This document shows, in pieces, positions 45,357 to 57,900 of a stretch of 64,000 bases of DNA. The stretch comes from Cryptomeria japonica. Lineage: Eukaryota > Streptophyta > Pinopsida > Cupressales > Cupressaceae. The stretch spans positions 152,633,971-152,697,970 of the forward strand of contig NC_081411.1 of assembly GCF_030272615.1 (NCBI RefSeq), in the 5' to 3' direction. The position numbers were made by a program, and so were the translations under genes. Position 1 is the first letter of the stretch; each line of letters starts with the position of its first letter. Below the pieces are notes generated by a model that saw only the letters and a list, made by a program, of their open reading frames with translations, did no database searches and had not been told where the DNA came from.

Positions 45357-47597
45357 GAACTAGGTATTGACCAAGATGTGTGAGACTAGATGAAAATGGA
45401 AAGAGTATGGAAGACCAAGAGTTGGATGGAATGTAAATGAATATGAAGTTTACTTGCAATGTCCAAAGTGTAAGACCAAGTATGTATGTAGTAGAGTAGG
45501 TGTGACTTCCAAATAGATGATAGTTTCTCTTGATGAGGTAAGTTGACCTTGACTCTAAGTAAGACCAAATGAGACCCAAAGGTGATAGACATTGATAAGG
45601 GACCACTTAGCAAAATGTTGTTATATGTAGTGTGTTGACAAAGTATGATGAGGACAAGCAAGTGACCTTTTGACTCAAGTTTAGACAAATGTGAATGCAA
45701 TAAAAGCAATGATGGACTTTGTGAGACCTAAAGATAGGTTGAATGCTAGATGAAAACCACAGAGAGATAACCTAGGAAGCTCAATAATTCTAAAACTGAC
45801 TGTTCTTGTTTGCTAAATTATGAAAGTTTTCAATTCTGAACACAAACGTGCCTGTATACTTCACATACGCGCTTAAATGACACAGACGCTATTCTGTCAA
45901 ACACAGACACGTTTCTAAGATGTTGCAATGTTGCTCAAAAGATACAGACGCGTTTCTGCCCTTCACAGACGCGTTTAGATGACACAGACGCTATTCTGTC
46001 AGACACAGACGCGTTTCTGCAAACTTTGTGCAATTTTTCCAATCCATGAAGTTGTTTTGTTGTAACCAAATCTGAATGTTTGACTGTTTTTCGTGACAAG
46101 AGGACACAGTGCTGATGAGGACTCAATGTTTGCAATGACTCAAAGACTCAATGTTTGCAAGTGTTTAGACTTAAAGACTCCAAAAAAAGTGTGTTGTTTG
46201 ATGTAAAATTGTTTTGCATACACTTGAAGAAACAAAAGACACAATGTTTTGATGTTTGGTCTTGAATGTTTGAATATTCAAAATAAGTCAAGCACAATTC
46301 TTATGGCTAGCCAAGACAATAATTATTGATCCCACATGGAGTTTCCCCCGAGGCTACGCTATTCAGAGCGGATACTTAGATGCTTGACCCCACTGGCTCC
46401 ACCCTCGACACTCACTTCTCGGGGCAGCCAAGCATCAGTCCCCACGAAAACTCCTCGTGGTGAACTTTGTATCTCTACTAAGAACCATATGTGTATGGGC
46501 TGCTACCAGAGGTCCGACCTCCTGCCCCAACAACTAGAAGGATTTTGGCTTCTAAAACAAAAAGGTGCTAGTAAGGGCATCCGCTCGTGTGGCCATACAT
46601 GCGACACTTTCAGCTCTGTAAATACAGAAGGCTCCCAGTCGGTAGGGGTTACGCCCTACAAATGATCAAATAAATTTGATCAAACAGGTTTATGGGGAGA
46701 CATAGTGTCGGTATGAACTAATCAGCACATGTTATCTATAGTTTTCACCATGAATACAATTATTTATAGTGGTTTGGAAGAAGATGATATTTCTTTTGCT
46801 ACCACTTGGGTCGTTCTCTCCTCACTAGTAGTCCTAATGACCACACGGGGAGACAGACCCTCTAAAGATTAAACAAAAAGAGCCTATTGCTCAAGACACA
46901 AAGACAATGGTTCAATTTTAGTGCACCAATTGAAGTGTTTGCTAGTCTATGAAAACAAGACACACAATAAAAGATTAAAAAAAACCTTTGCCAAGGTCTT
47001 GCAACAAAGATCTATTAGTAGTTTGGATTGTTTGAAATAATCACCCCTTCCTGCAAGCACACAAGTTAGGTAAATTTTAGATCCAAAAGACTTTGTGAAA
47101 TAGGGGCCTTCAACAAAACGATTTTGCTTCCAAGACAAGTTGTACCACTTTTGTTAGCTAGATCTGAAAATGTTAGCTCAAAATAAACTAGATCTGAAAT
47201 CTAAATGACGAAAAACTGAATCAATGAAAAAAAAAATGCAACAACCAAACACAAACGTAGTTGCCACAGACACAGACGCTGCCAGAACACACAGACGCGC
47301 CTAGATCTGATACAGACGCAGCTCCCGGACACAGACGCATTTCCCTAATGCAGACGCGCTTGAAGACCTCACAGACGCGACTATGGAATACAAACGCGTT
47401 TCTCGAAATCTGCAAAAAAAATAAAATATTGTCGAATACGCAGACGCGGTTCCAGATGTCACAGACGCGACATAAAATCAAAAAATGCGATCCGAAAGTG
47501 CGCAGACGCGAAATATTAAAATGTTGTCGGAAATGTCAGATCTGCAACATCAAAACAAAATCTGCAACAAAAGATGTTAAATGCAAAAGGGACAAGA
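45357..47597 (-). other. 5' leader of Tat#3
   Basis: 2.2 kb between primer site and gag with no recognised protein. It contains two CACAGACGCG arrays (45840-46020 and 47255-47515), a GC-richer island at about 46325-46680 and, at 46730-47170, the segment shared with Tat#2. Leaders this long are usual in Tat-type elements and normally hold packaging and dimerisation signals. The open frame 46336-46665 in the island has no coding signature. Confidence 0.7.
47255..47515. repeat. CACAGACGCG array in the Tat#3 leader
   Basis: About twelve copies of (C/T)ACAGACGC(G/A) or close variants at 18-30 bp spacing, next to the primer site. A smaller group of the same motif is at 45840-46020. On the genomic RNA these read CGCGUCUGUG, complementary to the CACAGACGC motifs the same RNA carries near its 3' end (38085-38390). 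Confidence 0.85.
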
Positions 47598-47615
47598 GTC
47601 CCACCGGGCGTGCCA
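47598..47615 (-). other. Primer binding site of Tat#3
   Basis: The minus strand reads TGGCACGCCCGGTGGGAC, three bases after the 5' LTR end. It has the TGG start and length of a tRNA primer site. I cannot name the tRNA with confidence; it is not the initiator-Met type. Confidence 0.7.
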
Positions 47616-47618
47616 AAA

Positions 47619-48412
47619 TGTATACGGTGAAAATGGATAAACAATAATATTGAAAGACTTAATGAATTCAACCACAAAAACCCTAGCCTAACAATAACAA
47701 AGATCCACCATAACATATGAAGATTACCTAAGACAATGTAAATCAAATCAAATCACAAAGATTATACCATCACATGTCCAATAGGGTTTGAATCTCCATT
47801 CTTCCTATCTCCATTGATCTTGCTTGATATATTTGCTCTCAGATTTTATATGTGCACAAGAGCTCAACAAAGAACGGAAATGTGGTTGCAAGTAGGATCG
47901 CATGTAAAAGTGCAAAGGTGTAGTGTAGTTGAGTAATCAAGTAGTTAGTCCAGTTAGGATTTGATAATGAAGGAAGCATCTCCTTATATATAAGACACTA
48001 TAAGAAATTGAGGAATAAGATTGAGAGGTGTAAAAGATAAATGGTCGACTATGATTAGAGGGTAGGTAAAGAAAATAATAAAATAATAAGAGGGTAGGTA
48101 GTGTATGAATTAAGAGATGAATGACATATGTCATGGGTAGAAAAGGATAATGAATTAATTAAATAAATAAAGATTTATTTAATTAATAAAGGAAGTGGGA
48201 TCAATTAAATAAATAAAAATATTTATTTAATTTAAGAAAAAGATAATTTAAATAAATAAATGTATTTATTTAAATCAGAAATAAGACTAGAAGAGGATAA
48301 ATGAATTAATTAAATAAATAAAGATTTAATTAATTAATAGAAGAATTAAGCTTAGATAATTAAATAAATAAAATATTTATCTAATTAGACATGACAATTT
48401 TAGGTGTCTACA
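47619..48412 (-). repeat. 5' LTR of Tat#3
   Basis: 794 bp, pairing with 36805-37598 without indels and with about 26 substitutions by eye. Transcription from it would run leftward, away from the beta'-COP gene. Confidence 0.95.
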
Positions 48413-48945
48413 ATAATCATATGGATTAAAATAATTTAATATTAATTATATTATAATAATAATATAATATTTTTTTTAATAGTTTAATAAACAAATATGA
48501 TTTACTTATATTCCTCTAAAGATCTTTATTATATAACATTACAAAAAATAAAATTAAAGATGTTCCAACACATGACCATCATCTAACCAAAACCATAAAA
48601 CTTTTCCCCTAAGTTAAGTCCTCTTTATAAAACTCTCCAAAGCCATAAATCTTTTTATTGATAATAATTCCTTTTCGCTACCATATTGTATAAAACCCCA
48701 TTGCCATTTCTCCCCCTATTTATTTCACACCCTTTTATATCCCTACTCTTACTCTGCCACTGATGTCATTGTATTCATGACATTCGCGGCTCTATAGAGA
48801 CCTCATTCTTGGTCATTTTGTCGTAAAAATTTAGGTGCAGGTTCGATCTTGGTTATTCTTTAGCTCAGATCTTGCAGATCACGCAGATTTGTATTGTATT
48901 TGGTGGAGATTTTAACCTCCGATCTACGTTTAGCAGCCTGCAAAC
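48413..48945 (+). promoter_or_regulatory. Promoter and 5' UTR region of the beta'-COP gene
   Basis: The 533 bp between the Tat#3 LTR and the ATG. TATAAAA occurs at 48626-48632 and 48689-48695; the second is followed by a CT-rich stretch (CCATTTCTCCCCCTATTTA) typical of plant transcription start regions, so a start near 48720-48730 is plausible. The first 200 bp are very AT-rich. An intron within the 5' UTR cannot be excluded. The retrotransposon insertion is therefore only about 210-280 bp upstream of the TATA candidates. Confidence 0.55.
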
Positions 48946-51900
48946 ATGGTAGGTTATGCTTCACATTTTTACTCATTTTCTTTCTGTTTGTTAAAACGAT
49001 ATTGCAGATCCGATTATCTAAAAAGCCCTTAATTATGTTTATTTTCTCTCTGTTCATTAAAATGATATTGTAGATCCAATTAGTTAACAAAAAACCCATT
49101 TGTTCAAATACTGAGATCCATTCAAAATTAAACCCTGCTTACAATTTTACTCAGTTTTAATTATAATCTGTCGCATTACCTTCTCTACAGAAATAATTTG
49201 AAGATTTAGTGGATTTTTAGTATGTTTATCATGCACTATAATTAGCCTGTTTTTAATGCATGTGCTGAAAATTTACATTGTACAAATCTTAACAGTTTGT
49301 ATCATTTGCAGTACTTGCTATATGGAAGGAATTTCAAGATCTGGTTTACTTTTTGTTTTTTTAGTTTATTTTAGAGATATGTCTTGAAGGTCGTTTACTA
49401 ATTGCATTTTTGTGTCTGATTTTCCGGTCACGGTGGCAGCCTCTTCGGCTTGAGATCAAGGTATTTTTCTGATCCATGCTCTTCTTATAAATAATAAGGC
49501 ATAATGTTTTTGATTTCTGGTTATTTCAATATTGGGTTCGAGTGGCGTACAATTTCGTGGTCAGATTTCGTCTGCGTAGATAATATATTATGGAAAAGAT
49601 AAATTTATCTTCGTATGTCATCTCCCAGTTAGACGCCAATTTTGAGTATGAGACTTACTAATGGAACTCGTTCAAAGGGGTTCTTTTCTATTTACTTTAG
49701 ATATTGTTCAAATTTTGTTCTCCTCGGTCAAGACCTCTTGATGAACTAAAACAATATACTCCAACTTGCCAATCCTCCTAAAACAAAATGTATACTGGAA
49801 TACTGATAACTTTTTGCTTTTGAGCTGGCGAGGTTTAAGAGTCAATGTATACTGGAACATTTTATTGTGCTTGGTCAGTTAGAGAGCTATCTCTTAGCTT
49901 GGCTTCTTCTTTTAGGCACTGAATATGGCGAACTTCCATCAAAGTGATCTTGTTCATTTAAGGTGAAGTATGTAGGGGAGGAATGCCAGGAGTGGGGCAG
50001 CCCATGTTGGGGCTCCCTTTGCCTATTTGAAGTCAGGCCATCTAGCCAAATTTATCCAGCAGAAATATTAGTATGTGCTGAAGCTAAAGCCTAAGAGTTT
50101 CATTTCAGGTGTTTGTTCCAAAGGTACTTAAAAGAGGTGGTTTTATTTTTCTAAGAAAATAGGGTTGCTCTACACAGTAAGTTATTTGCGTATGGTGCAT
50201 CCATGTGTCATGATACAATTTTCTCTGTTGTTTAGTTTTCATTTAAACACCGATTCTGAAAGCCACATCAAGTGGCTTCTTCTCATTCAATATATGGCCC
50301 TTAACTTTTTTAATCACTCTCACGACTCATTGATGTGATTTATACATTGGTTTATCCTCCTACCACTGCAATCAGTGCAAATTTATGTTAATAGAAATAG
50401 AACAGGAAAGGGCTATCTTATTCAGTACCTGTTTCTTAAGAACCGTTGTTTCTCAGGCTATTCTTTACCTTTTGGCAACCATTTCAATAGCTGTCCATGA
50501 TAGTTGTTTTTGATCTAGAATCATGAGCTCTCTATTGAGGTTAAATGTACTTTCAAATGCTATTAGCAATCTATTTACAGAGGAAACGTCTATACAGCCC
50601 TTAGGATTCACCAATAAATAAGTTATGTCATGGTGTATGAGGGTAATTTATACATTGGTGCATTCTAGGGGCTGGATAGACATTTCCACTCTATTATTGG
50701 GATTTTGATCTCAGAAGGCACATCCAATCCATGAAGATTGGAAATATTAATAATCTCAGATTTCTTCAGTGAATTTCTTTATTGTTATTTGTGAATTATT
50801 GTAATTTTTGCCTTCTTGGTGCATGCATGTCTTGGGCCTCCACTTCTTGATCTGTGTTTGGTTGGATGAACATTTGAAGAATTGTGGAGATTGTTTCTTA
50901 AATTTATATTTTCTTACAAAACATGTCAACTGTTCTACCATTCTAAAGTCCCTTCAAATGTCATGTCCATACCCAACCAAGTCAATTATCTGTGTAGACT
51001 GTAGAGTATTTAGCTTCATATAAAACTGGAAAGTGTGAGATTTCATCTGTAGTCCCTAACATTTTATTGGGTATGGTAATGCCTATTTGCATCTGTGTCT
51101 GATTTAGTACATATATGATGTTTACTGCACATTGGCGCACTGTCAGAGCAAATGACAGAAAAACTAAGTTAAGAGAAGAGCCGTGATTTAAATTTTTCAA
51201 GAATGTGTACTAATGAGTATGTGCCTTTACTTTTGTGTCTTGTCAGAGGAAGCTTGCTCAAAGATCTGAACGTGTGAAATCAGTAGATCTTCATCCAACA
51301 GAGCCATGGTAATTGCACTCTTTCTTATCAAACTTGTGTAATGGAAGGGGTTAAGAGCTTGATTTGCTTGAAAACTAACTTGCATTTAGACAATGTATTT
51401 TATCAATATTATATTGTCTCCATAAGATATTTTGACATCTTTAGAGTTCAAACAACTGAGGAATGTTTTGGTGCCTCAAGTTTGGAGCATTACTAATTAT
51501 GCCAGATAAAATGTAAGAACCTGTTTTTTCGATGTATCATATATTCCAAAAGGATTCCAAGTTTAATCTATGATCTTTTAGAATGACATAAAATTCACCT
51601 AAAGTTTGTTACTGCTCACGTTCACATCATCATATACGTCTGCTGCATCTTTTTTTAAACTGAAGGCAAATTTAACACACCCTGGGAAAGACGGTTCTCT
51701 TTGAATCACTTCTGTGGTTTACTCAATAGTACTATAATTTGTTGATGTATATTACATTTAATAAAGTCAGTCCACATGTGCGCCATCTTCGTTACTTATT
51801 CTTTCAAACCTGCACTATATGTTATCAATTCCTGTAGGCTATAATCTCTAATCATCACACGACAAGTTTAAGAATTGCTTACACAATCTCTGTAGTGCAT

Positions 51901-54900
51901 TATTGTAGCTTTTCTTCTTTATATATATTAATTCTTGTCTATTAACAAAGCATACCTGAATGTCATATTCAAGTAATGAACAGTTATCTCAGAGATTTAA
52001 TTTTGTTAACCTTACTTGAATTTTGTGCAGTTCTTGAAATTAGTGCAAATTTTTTTATTCCCTGTTAAAACATGGAATTGTGATTGCTTCTATTTTCCAG
52101 TCTGCAGCATTAAAAACATCTTTCTCTTGATTCTAACTCTAGAGGACAGATGGTGACTTTTCGCAGGCTCAATACTTGTCAACCATCCAGCATCATCTTT
52201 TAGAATCTGGAATGTTGTGTGATTTATTTTGTCATGAATGCTACAGTTTAGAATTAATATTTCTGGACAACATTTTAGAGTGAAATTTTTTAATATTTCA
52301 GCCACAGTAAACTCATTGTTCTGTTTGTTGTCCTTCTTACAGGATGCTTGCAAGTCTGTATTCTGGAAGTGTATGCATTTGGAATTACCAGTCACAGGTA
52401 ATGGCCATTTCCATGTTATATCAGTTGTGGACTAGATTGGTTGTATTCCCCCTTAGGTGATTTGCATTGCATTATTCTTCTCACTTCTATTGTTTCTTAT
52501 CTATTTTTCAACCAAATTTAAAATGCACTCTATCCTGTTTATTGTCCAATTTGATTTAGTCATCGTTGCTGGAATTTTGAAATTTTAACTTACCAAGACT
52601 TATCTTCATCAATTTATTTTGTAATTGAAAAAATATATAGTTGAAAACACTTTCAACGGTTCCTATAGATCTATCATGTAAGTTTATACCAAAAATTATA
52701 ATAAGTATATCATATAGGAATGGGAGAAACTGTATCAAGCATCCAAGGTATGCCCTGGCAGAAAGGGAACACCCAAAGCAGCAGAAGCGAAACCCAGGAA
52801 GTCCCCAGTAGCATCTCCAGAAACCATGTCTTGAATATGGGCCATCTACTTGGTAGGCACAGTGAAGAAGCTCTCTAACTCTCTGAAAGTCCTCATGATG
52901 GGGGAGTCTTTGAAATTGCTTCACAGATGGGGGAGAATCACCCAGAAAAATCCCATCTAGCTTTAGTGCTGTGTCCAGACCCTGTCTATATGTGGCTAGA
53001 ATTAAGCAAGCTGCAACCTGCATAACCATAGCTCTATTTTTACCAGTATCAGAAAATTAGAGAGAAAAAAGGAGGGGATTTTGAGTTCACCTGGCTTCTC
53101 ATGTTCATCTCCTTGTAGTCAGGACCAAGAATATCCTTAATGGCTTGCTCTACTAGGTCGCTGTGTATGATGAAGACTCTTTTTAGCCTTTATTCCATGG
53201 TTGAACCATGGAATTTTCTTTTCCCTCAAAGATATTGCCGTTCCTTTTCTTTCGATGCTGTGAAAGACCTTTGAAAGTAAACAAATGATAATGTTACAAA
53301 ACTAATAACATATGCTGCCATGTTTTGTGGTCTATTGTCAAAACATGTAAAATCCACTACCAGTTTTTAATAGGAAATCACTCTTTCAACTTTCATGGTT
53401 TCGTTTACAGGTAATTTGAGAAGCAGTTGGCTGGCATAGAGTGATTCAACACTAAAGAAATTGAGTATCACAATTGCTGCAATTCTTCTTAAAAATTGTA
53501 AAGGTTCTTACAACTATCAGATTTGTCTGATATAAAACATGAGAGCAATTTACTAAACAGTTAACAGGTATTTCAATTGTAAATCACATTTTGATTTAAT
53601 CCTATTACATCTTAACTGCCAATACACACTATGTCAAACAGTTGAACAAAGATTGGAATCAATTAAGGAAATACGACATTTTGATTTGATCATTTGCATC
53701 TATCACATCTAAACTGCCAATGCACACTGTGTCAAACACTTAAAACAAAAATTGGAATCAATTAAGGAAATACCCGATCTACCAGATGCCAGTCAGCATA
53801 TTGTTAATGAGTTTATCCTGTTGTCCTTTTTGCTGACCCACATCAATCTACATGCGGTAGCAATATTGGATGCTGTTCCCCTTTCTCACCTCCCATGACC
53901 TCCTGTTTGAATCTGCTATCCAAAAATGGATACCATACTGCTCAAGTCAGACCGAAGAGAGTACCATGCCTACCCCTCACAACTGCAGACTTTCATAAAT
54001 ATTAATTGAATCTTTATTTCCGTTCTGGGCGGCAGAAATACTTCTAAATGTTGGTGACCAGACTGCTATTTATTCAATGATTCAACAACAGCTTTTTGTT
54101 TTTTTGTGGCAGCTCACCAATCCCTTCAATACACCTCCGGACCTCTATAAATTGAGGTGACCAGCATGAAATGTGTGGATTTCAGGAGATGGCAGTCAGT
54201 ATGTTATAAGCTCACACTATAAATGACCTGCCTGAAAATCATCTTTCCCTACAAATTTTTATTTGCCTTAAAACTTTTACAGAATTGAAGCTATGATTTC
54301 CCTGTATTGGATAGTTTGCTTCCATTCAATTTCTTACTTCACGAACCTTTGACACAATGTGAATCCTATATGAATTCTCCCAAAATTAGCTAGGGAGAAG
54401 TCTTCTCACTGAAGCCAATAATCCTTTAGGGTTTTTGTCCCTGGGTTAACTGGAGCAACTTGCACAAACTTCACAATAGGAACGCAAATTGACCCAAAAA
54501 ATATGGAATCTCCCATTTGCAACTCCTTTTATATCTCCTTTTGAATTTCTATAATCTTTTTTTTTATAAAGTGACCCCTTATAATATTTAATTCACTTTT
54601 GGGTTCTTGAAAAGTTACTTTAATATAAATGGTCACTTTTTAAATAAAATAGTTAATTAAATTAAAGTTGAGTAAAATAATAATGTAAGAGAACTGAAAA
54701 GTTAAATCTAATTAATTAAAATTTTCCCTCTCCAAACCCTTGAATTATCCTAAGCGAGTTAAATAGGCTAAAGAGTCCTCTCCGAATAGCTAGGTTGAAG
54801 AAGGGGACATTACAAAATATGAGTCCATTAATCAATGATACAAATTCTAGAAATAATATAGCTGGAACTTAACTGCAAACCTACATGTAGAAAAGATCTG

Positions 54901-57900
54901 TTTGATTGTTCTGGGATTTCTATCAACTTTACAATGAGTAACGTTGAGTTAAGATTTTTTTTCAGGTGGCAGAGCATGTAGTCCTTAACAAAGATCTTTA
55001 AAATTGAATAACAGGCTTTTCAATTTTCAGGATTAAGATACAAGAACAAATCAAGATTCAAGATCAGACCAAAAGTTTGTAATCTAAGTTACTGGGTTCT
55101 TGTGTTTCGGTTTCTGTGCCCATATTGGAAGCGTCTGGGTTTGTGTTCTTGCTGGGGAGTGCCTCAGATGCCTTGGGTTCCCTGTAGGTACATGCTCGCA
55201 TGCCCACAGGGAACTCAGGGTGTTCCGTGGGCACTCGCAGACATTCCCACTCTACCCCTGGGCACTCGCAGACATTCCCACTCTGTACCCATGTAGTAAG
55301 TCAGGGGGAAGACATTTCCCAAAGCAAGGAACATTAAATGCTATTGTAAAATTTTTAATCTATAAATGTACTTCTCTTATACAAATAGACATCCAGAAAT
55401 AATCATATTAGTTAACTAATCATCGAGCCCTTACCATTTCTGAATGTTTCTGTTCCTTTTTTCCAAAATTCAGATTTTTGCATACTAATTTCATCTTGGG
55501 TATTTGGTCTACCCTTCAACTTTTAACACAGTAATTGTGTATTTGGTATCTGTTGTGATGTTTTCACACGTCGCCCCATTGCAAATGGGGAGACCCACTT
55601 TTTTGCTTTTTAGGGTAGTTGTTTTGCTTATGTTGTCTTAGTTTAGCAGTAGTTCCCTAGTTTTAGCCTTTGCTAGTGAAGGAGAAATGTGGTCAATAGG
55701 ATCAAAATGTTGAAAGGATGTTAAAATTTTTAAAACGATTCTAAGTGTCAAGTTGCTGTAGAGTTTTGATTTATTCTTGCGAAGTTTTGAGTTTCATTTT
55801 TGTCTTGAAATGTGAGCGACAAGTTTTTAAAACGTTACAAATAGGTGTGAATTTTGTGTGAAGGTGCTAAAAGTCTCTATAGGAGTCGTTTTTCCAATCC
55901 TAGGAGGTTAAATAAGTCAAAAATGCACAAAGTCCCGATGGACTTCTATTTTCCATCCTTCAAAATGGAAAATTCATAAAGTCCTGATGGAAATAGAATT
56001 TCCACTGCGTAAAATGATAAAAATGGATAAGTTTGGGCCTTTACAGTGTGAAAATCAACTTAGTCTTGATGGAAAACATTTTTCCACCAAGCAATTAAGG
56101 CATATAATCAAAAATCCTGATGGGAGGTGTTTTTCCACTCAGGTATAAAGATGAAATTGGATGTAGTCTCGATGGATCATGATTTTCCACTCCATTTTGA
56201 GCACGAAAGTGCTAATTTAATGTTAAGGATGATGAAAGCCCCCTGATAGAGGTCGTTTTTCCACTCCAGGACTTAGTTTGCAAATGCTTTTGTGGAAAGT
56301 CCCAATGACTCATGAATTTCCACTCATGACAAAGGATGTGTTTCGATGGAGGTCATTTTTCCACCAGGCCCACAAGAGTGAAAATGCATAAGGGTGTGAG
56401 TCTTGGTGACCCACGTTTGTCCACTTAATGGTAAAATGACCAAGGTGAAGTGCAATTTATGTGTCTTGACAAAGTGCGATTTTCCACTTGAAGGAGAAAA
56501 TGATTGAGTGAACAAAATAACAATGAGTTCACGTGTACTGATGGAGGTCGATTCTCCACTTGGGATAAAATTGCAAGGATTCGATCAAGTTTATGTGTCC
56601 CGATGACCCATGTTTTTCCACCAGGCTGGTATTTAATGATATTTAACCCGCATTCATTGTGGAGTGGAACAAAATGAGGTAAGAATGAATAAACATGCAA
56701 GCAGGCGAGCAAATATAATGTAAGTGTTTCAAGGATAAATTTGTCCTTATCATATCTATTTTCCACCTCGCTGAAGGTAACATTTTTTAATCCCACATTC
56801 GCTGTGTGGTGAAAGGTAAAGGTGAAAAGTTGAATAAGAACTCCAGGCTAGTGACTTATAATATCATTAAGTGACTGATTCTGAGCTTGGAGAGCTGGAA
56901 GAAGGAAGATTGATGTTTGGCATTGCTGGGAGGGTGTGATTTTGTGCTTAAGGCACCAAGTGCGCCATCATTGGAGAAGTTTGCAACAGCATAGAAGGCA
57001 CCATTGTTGGCTGAAGATGCCATTATCAGACCTGAGACACCATTACCAGTTGCTTATTCAGACTAAAACATTATTCTCAGCCATTGTTTATGCCCAAAAT
57101 GTGCTATTTCTAGTCAATCAAGGACAGATGGCTTCAGAAATATGGACTGCGCCATGTATAGGATCACTTCCAGCCATTAGAACACGATTTTCAGAGTTGT
57201 TTTCAGACTTAGACAGCGATTTGGGTTGCAACATCATTCAATTTTCTGAGCTGAGAGGGCATTTTCAGACTTACAAACTAAAATCAGACCTTTATTAAGT
57301 CTGAAAATCAGATTTCTAGAGGGCAAATTTTCCAGATTTTGATTAAGATCCTCACGTTTTCCAGAATTTGTGTTACATAATGTTGAATTTCTGATTTTAG
57401 TGAGCTTACAAGTCTGAAAATCATTCTAAATCAGAACTTAAGTTATTTCTGGAAAATTGATTGTTCGAATTACCTATCGCAGGCTTAGACAAAAGCTGGG
57501 AGCAAAAATCCCTATGAAGTTCGAATTTTCAGTCCATCAAATGGTGATCAAATCAACACAAAATTTTAAAGGACAATGAATCCTGATGAGGGTCAGATTT
57601 CCACTTGAGGGCTGAATTTGCAAAGAGAGTGAAAGGGAATGTGCAAAATGCTTTGTCCCTATGCCCTTCAATTCTCCACCAAGGGACAAATCAATTCAAA
57701 TGAAGATCAATGACAAAGTAGTCCCTATAGGCATCAAATTTTCACTGAATGAAGAATTGGACAAAGAAAATGCAGATGTTTCAAGGACTTAATTAGTCCC
57801 TACAATGATCAATTTCCCACCAAGGCTGAAACAAGGTTTATCCCATAGGTGTTTGATTCAATATTTGTTTGTTTTGTAGGTCGGCTACAAGGAAGGGAAG

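Larger units (their letters stand above)
36805..48412 (-). mobile_element. Tat#3: Tat-like Ty3/gypsy element with antisense PMD gene, TSD ATAAT
   Basis: An 11,608-bp element with two LTRs of exactly 794 bp (36805-37598 and 47619-48412) and a perfect 5-bp target duplication ATAAT (36800-36804 and 48413-48417). By eye the LTRs differ at about 26 positions (about 3%) with no indels. In minus sense: 5' LTR, primer site, a 2.2-kb leader, gag, protease, an unusual extension, the integrase C-terminus, then, on the opposite strand, a PMD gene, then a purine tract and the 3' LTR. The gag zinc motif and gag core suggest the Tat lineage, in which extra antisense ORFs near the 3' end are known. RT, RNase H and the integrase core are missing, so this copy is non-autonomous. 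Confidence 0.93.

Noticed and set aside
46336-46665. 109-codon plus-strand open frame in the Tat#3 leader
   Set aside because: No recognisable domain and opposite to the element sense; treated as part of the GC-richer island.
55100-55402. 100-codon open frame with Cys/Phe-rich start in intron 4
   Set aside because: Contains a short tandem duplication (GGGCACTCGCAGACATTCCC, about 55227-55276) and has no homologous look; likely chance.
56324-56796. Minus-strand open frames in intron 4
   Set aside because: They translate the GATGGA...TTCCAC repeat array and share no protein-family features.
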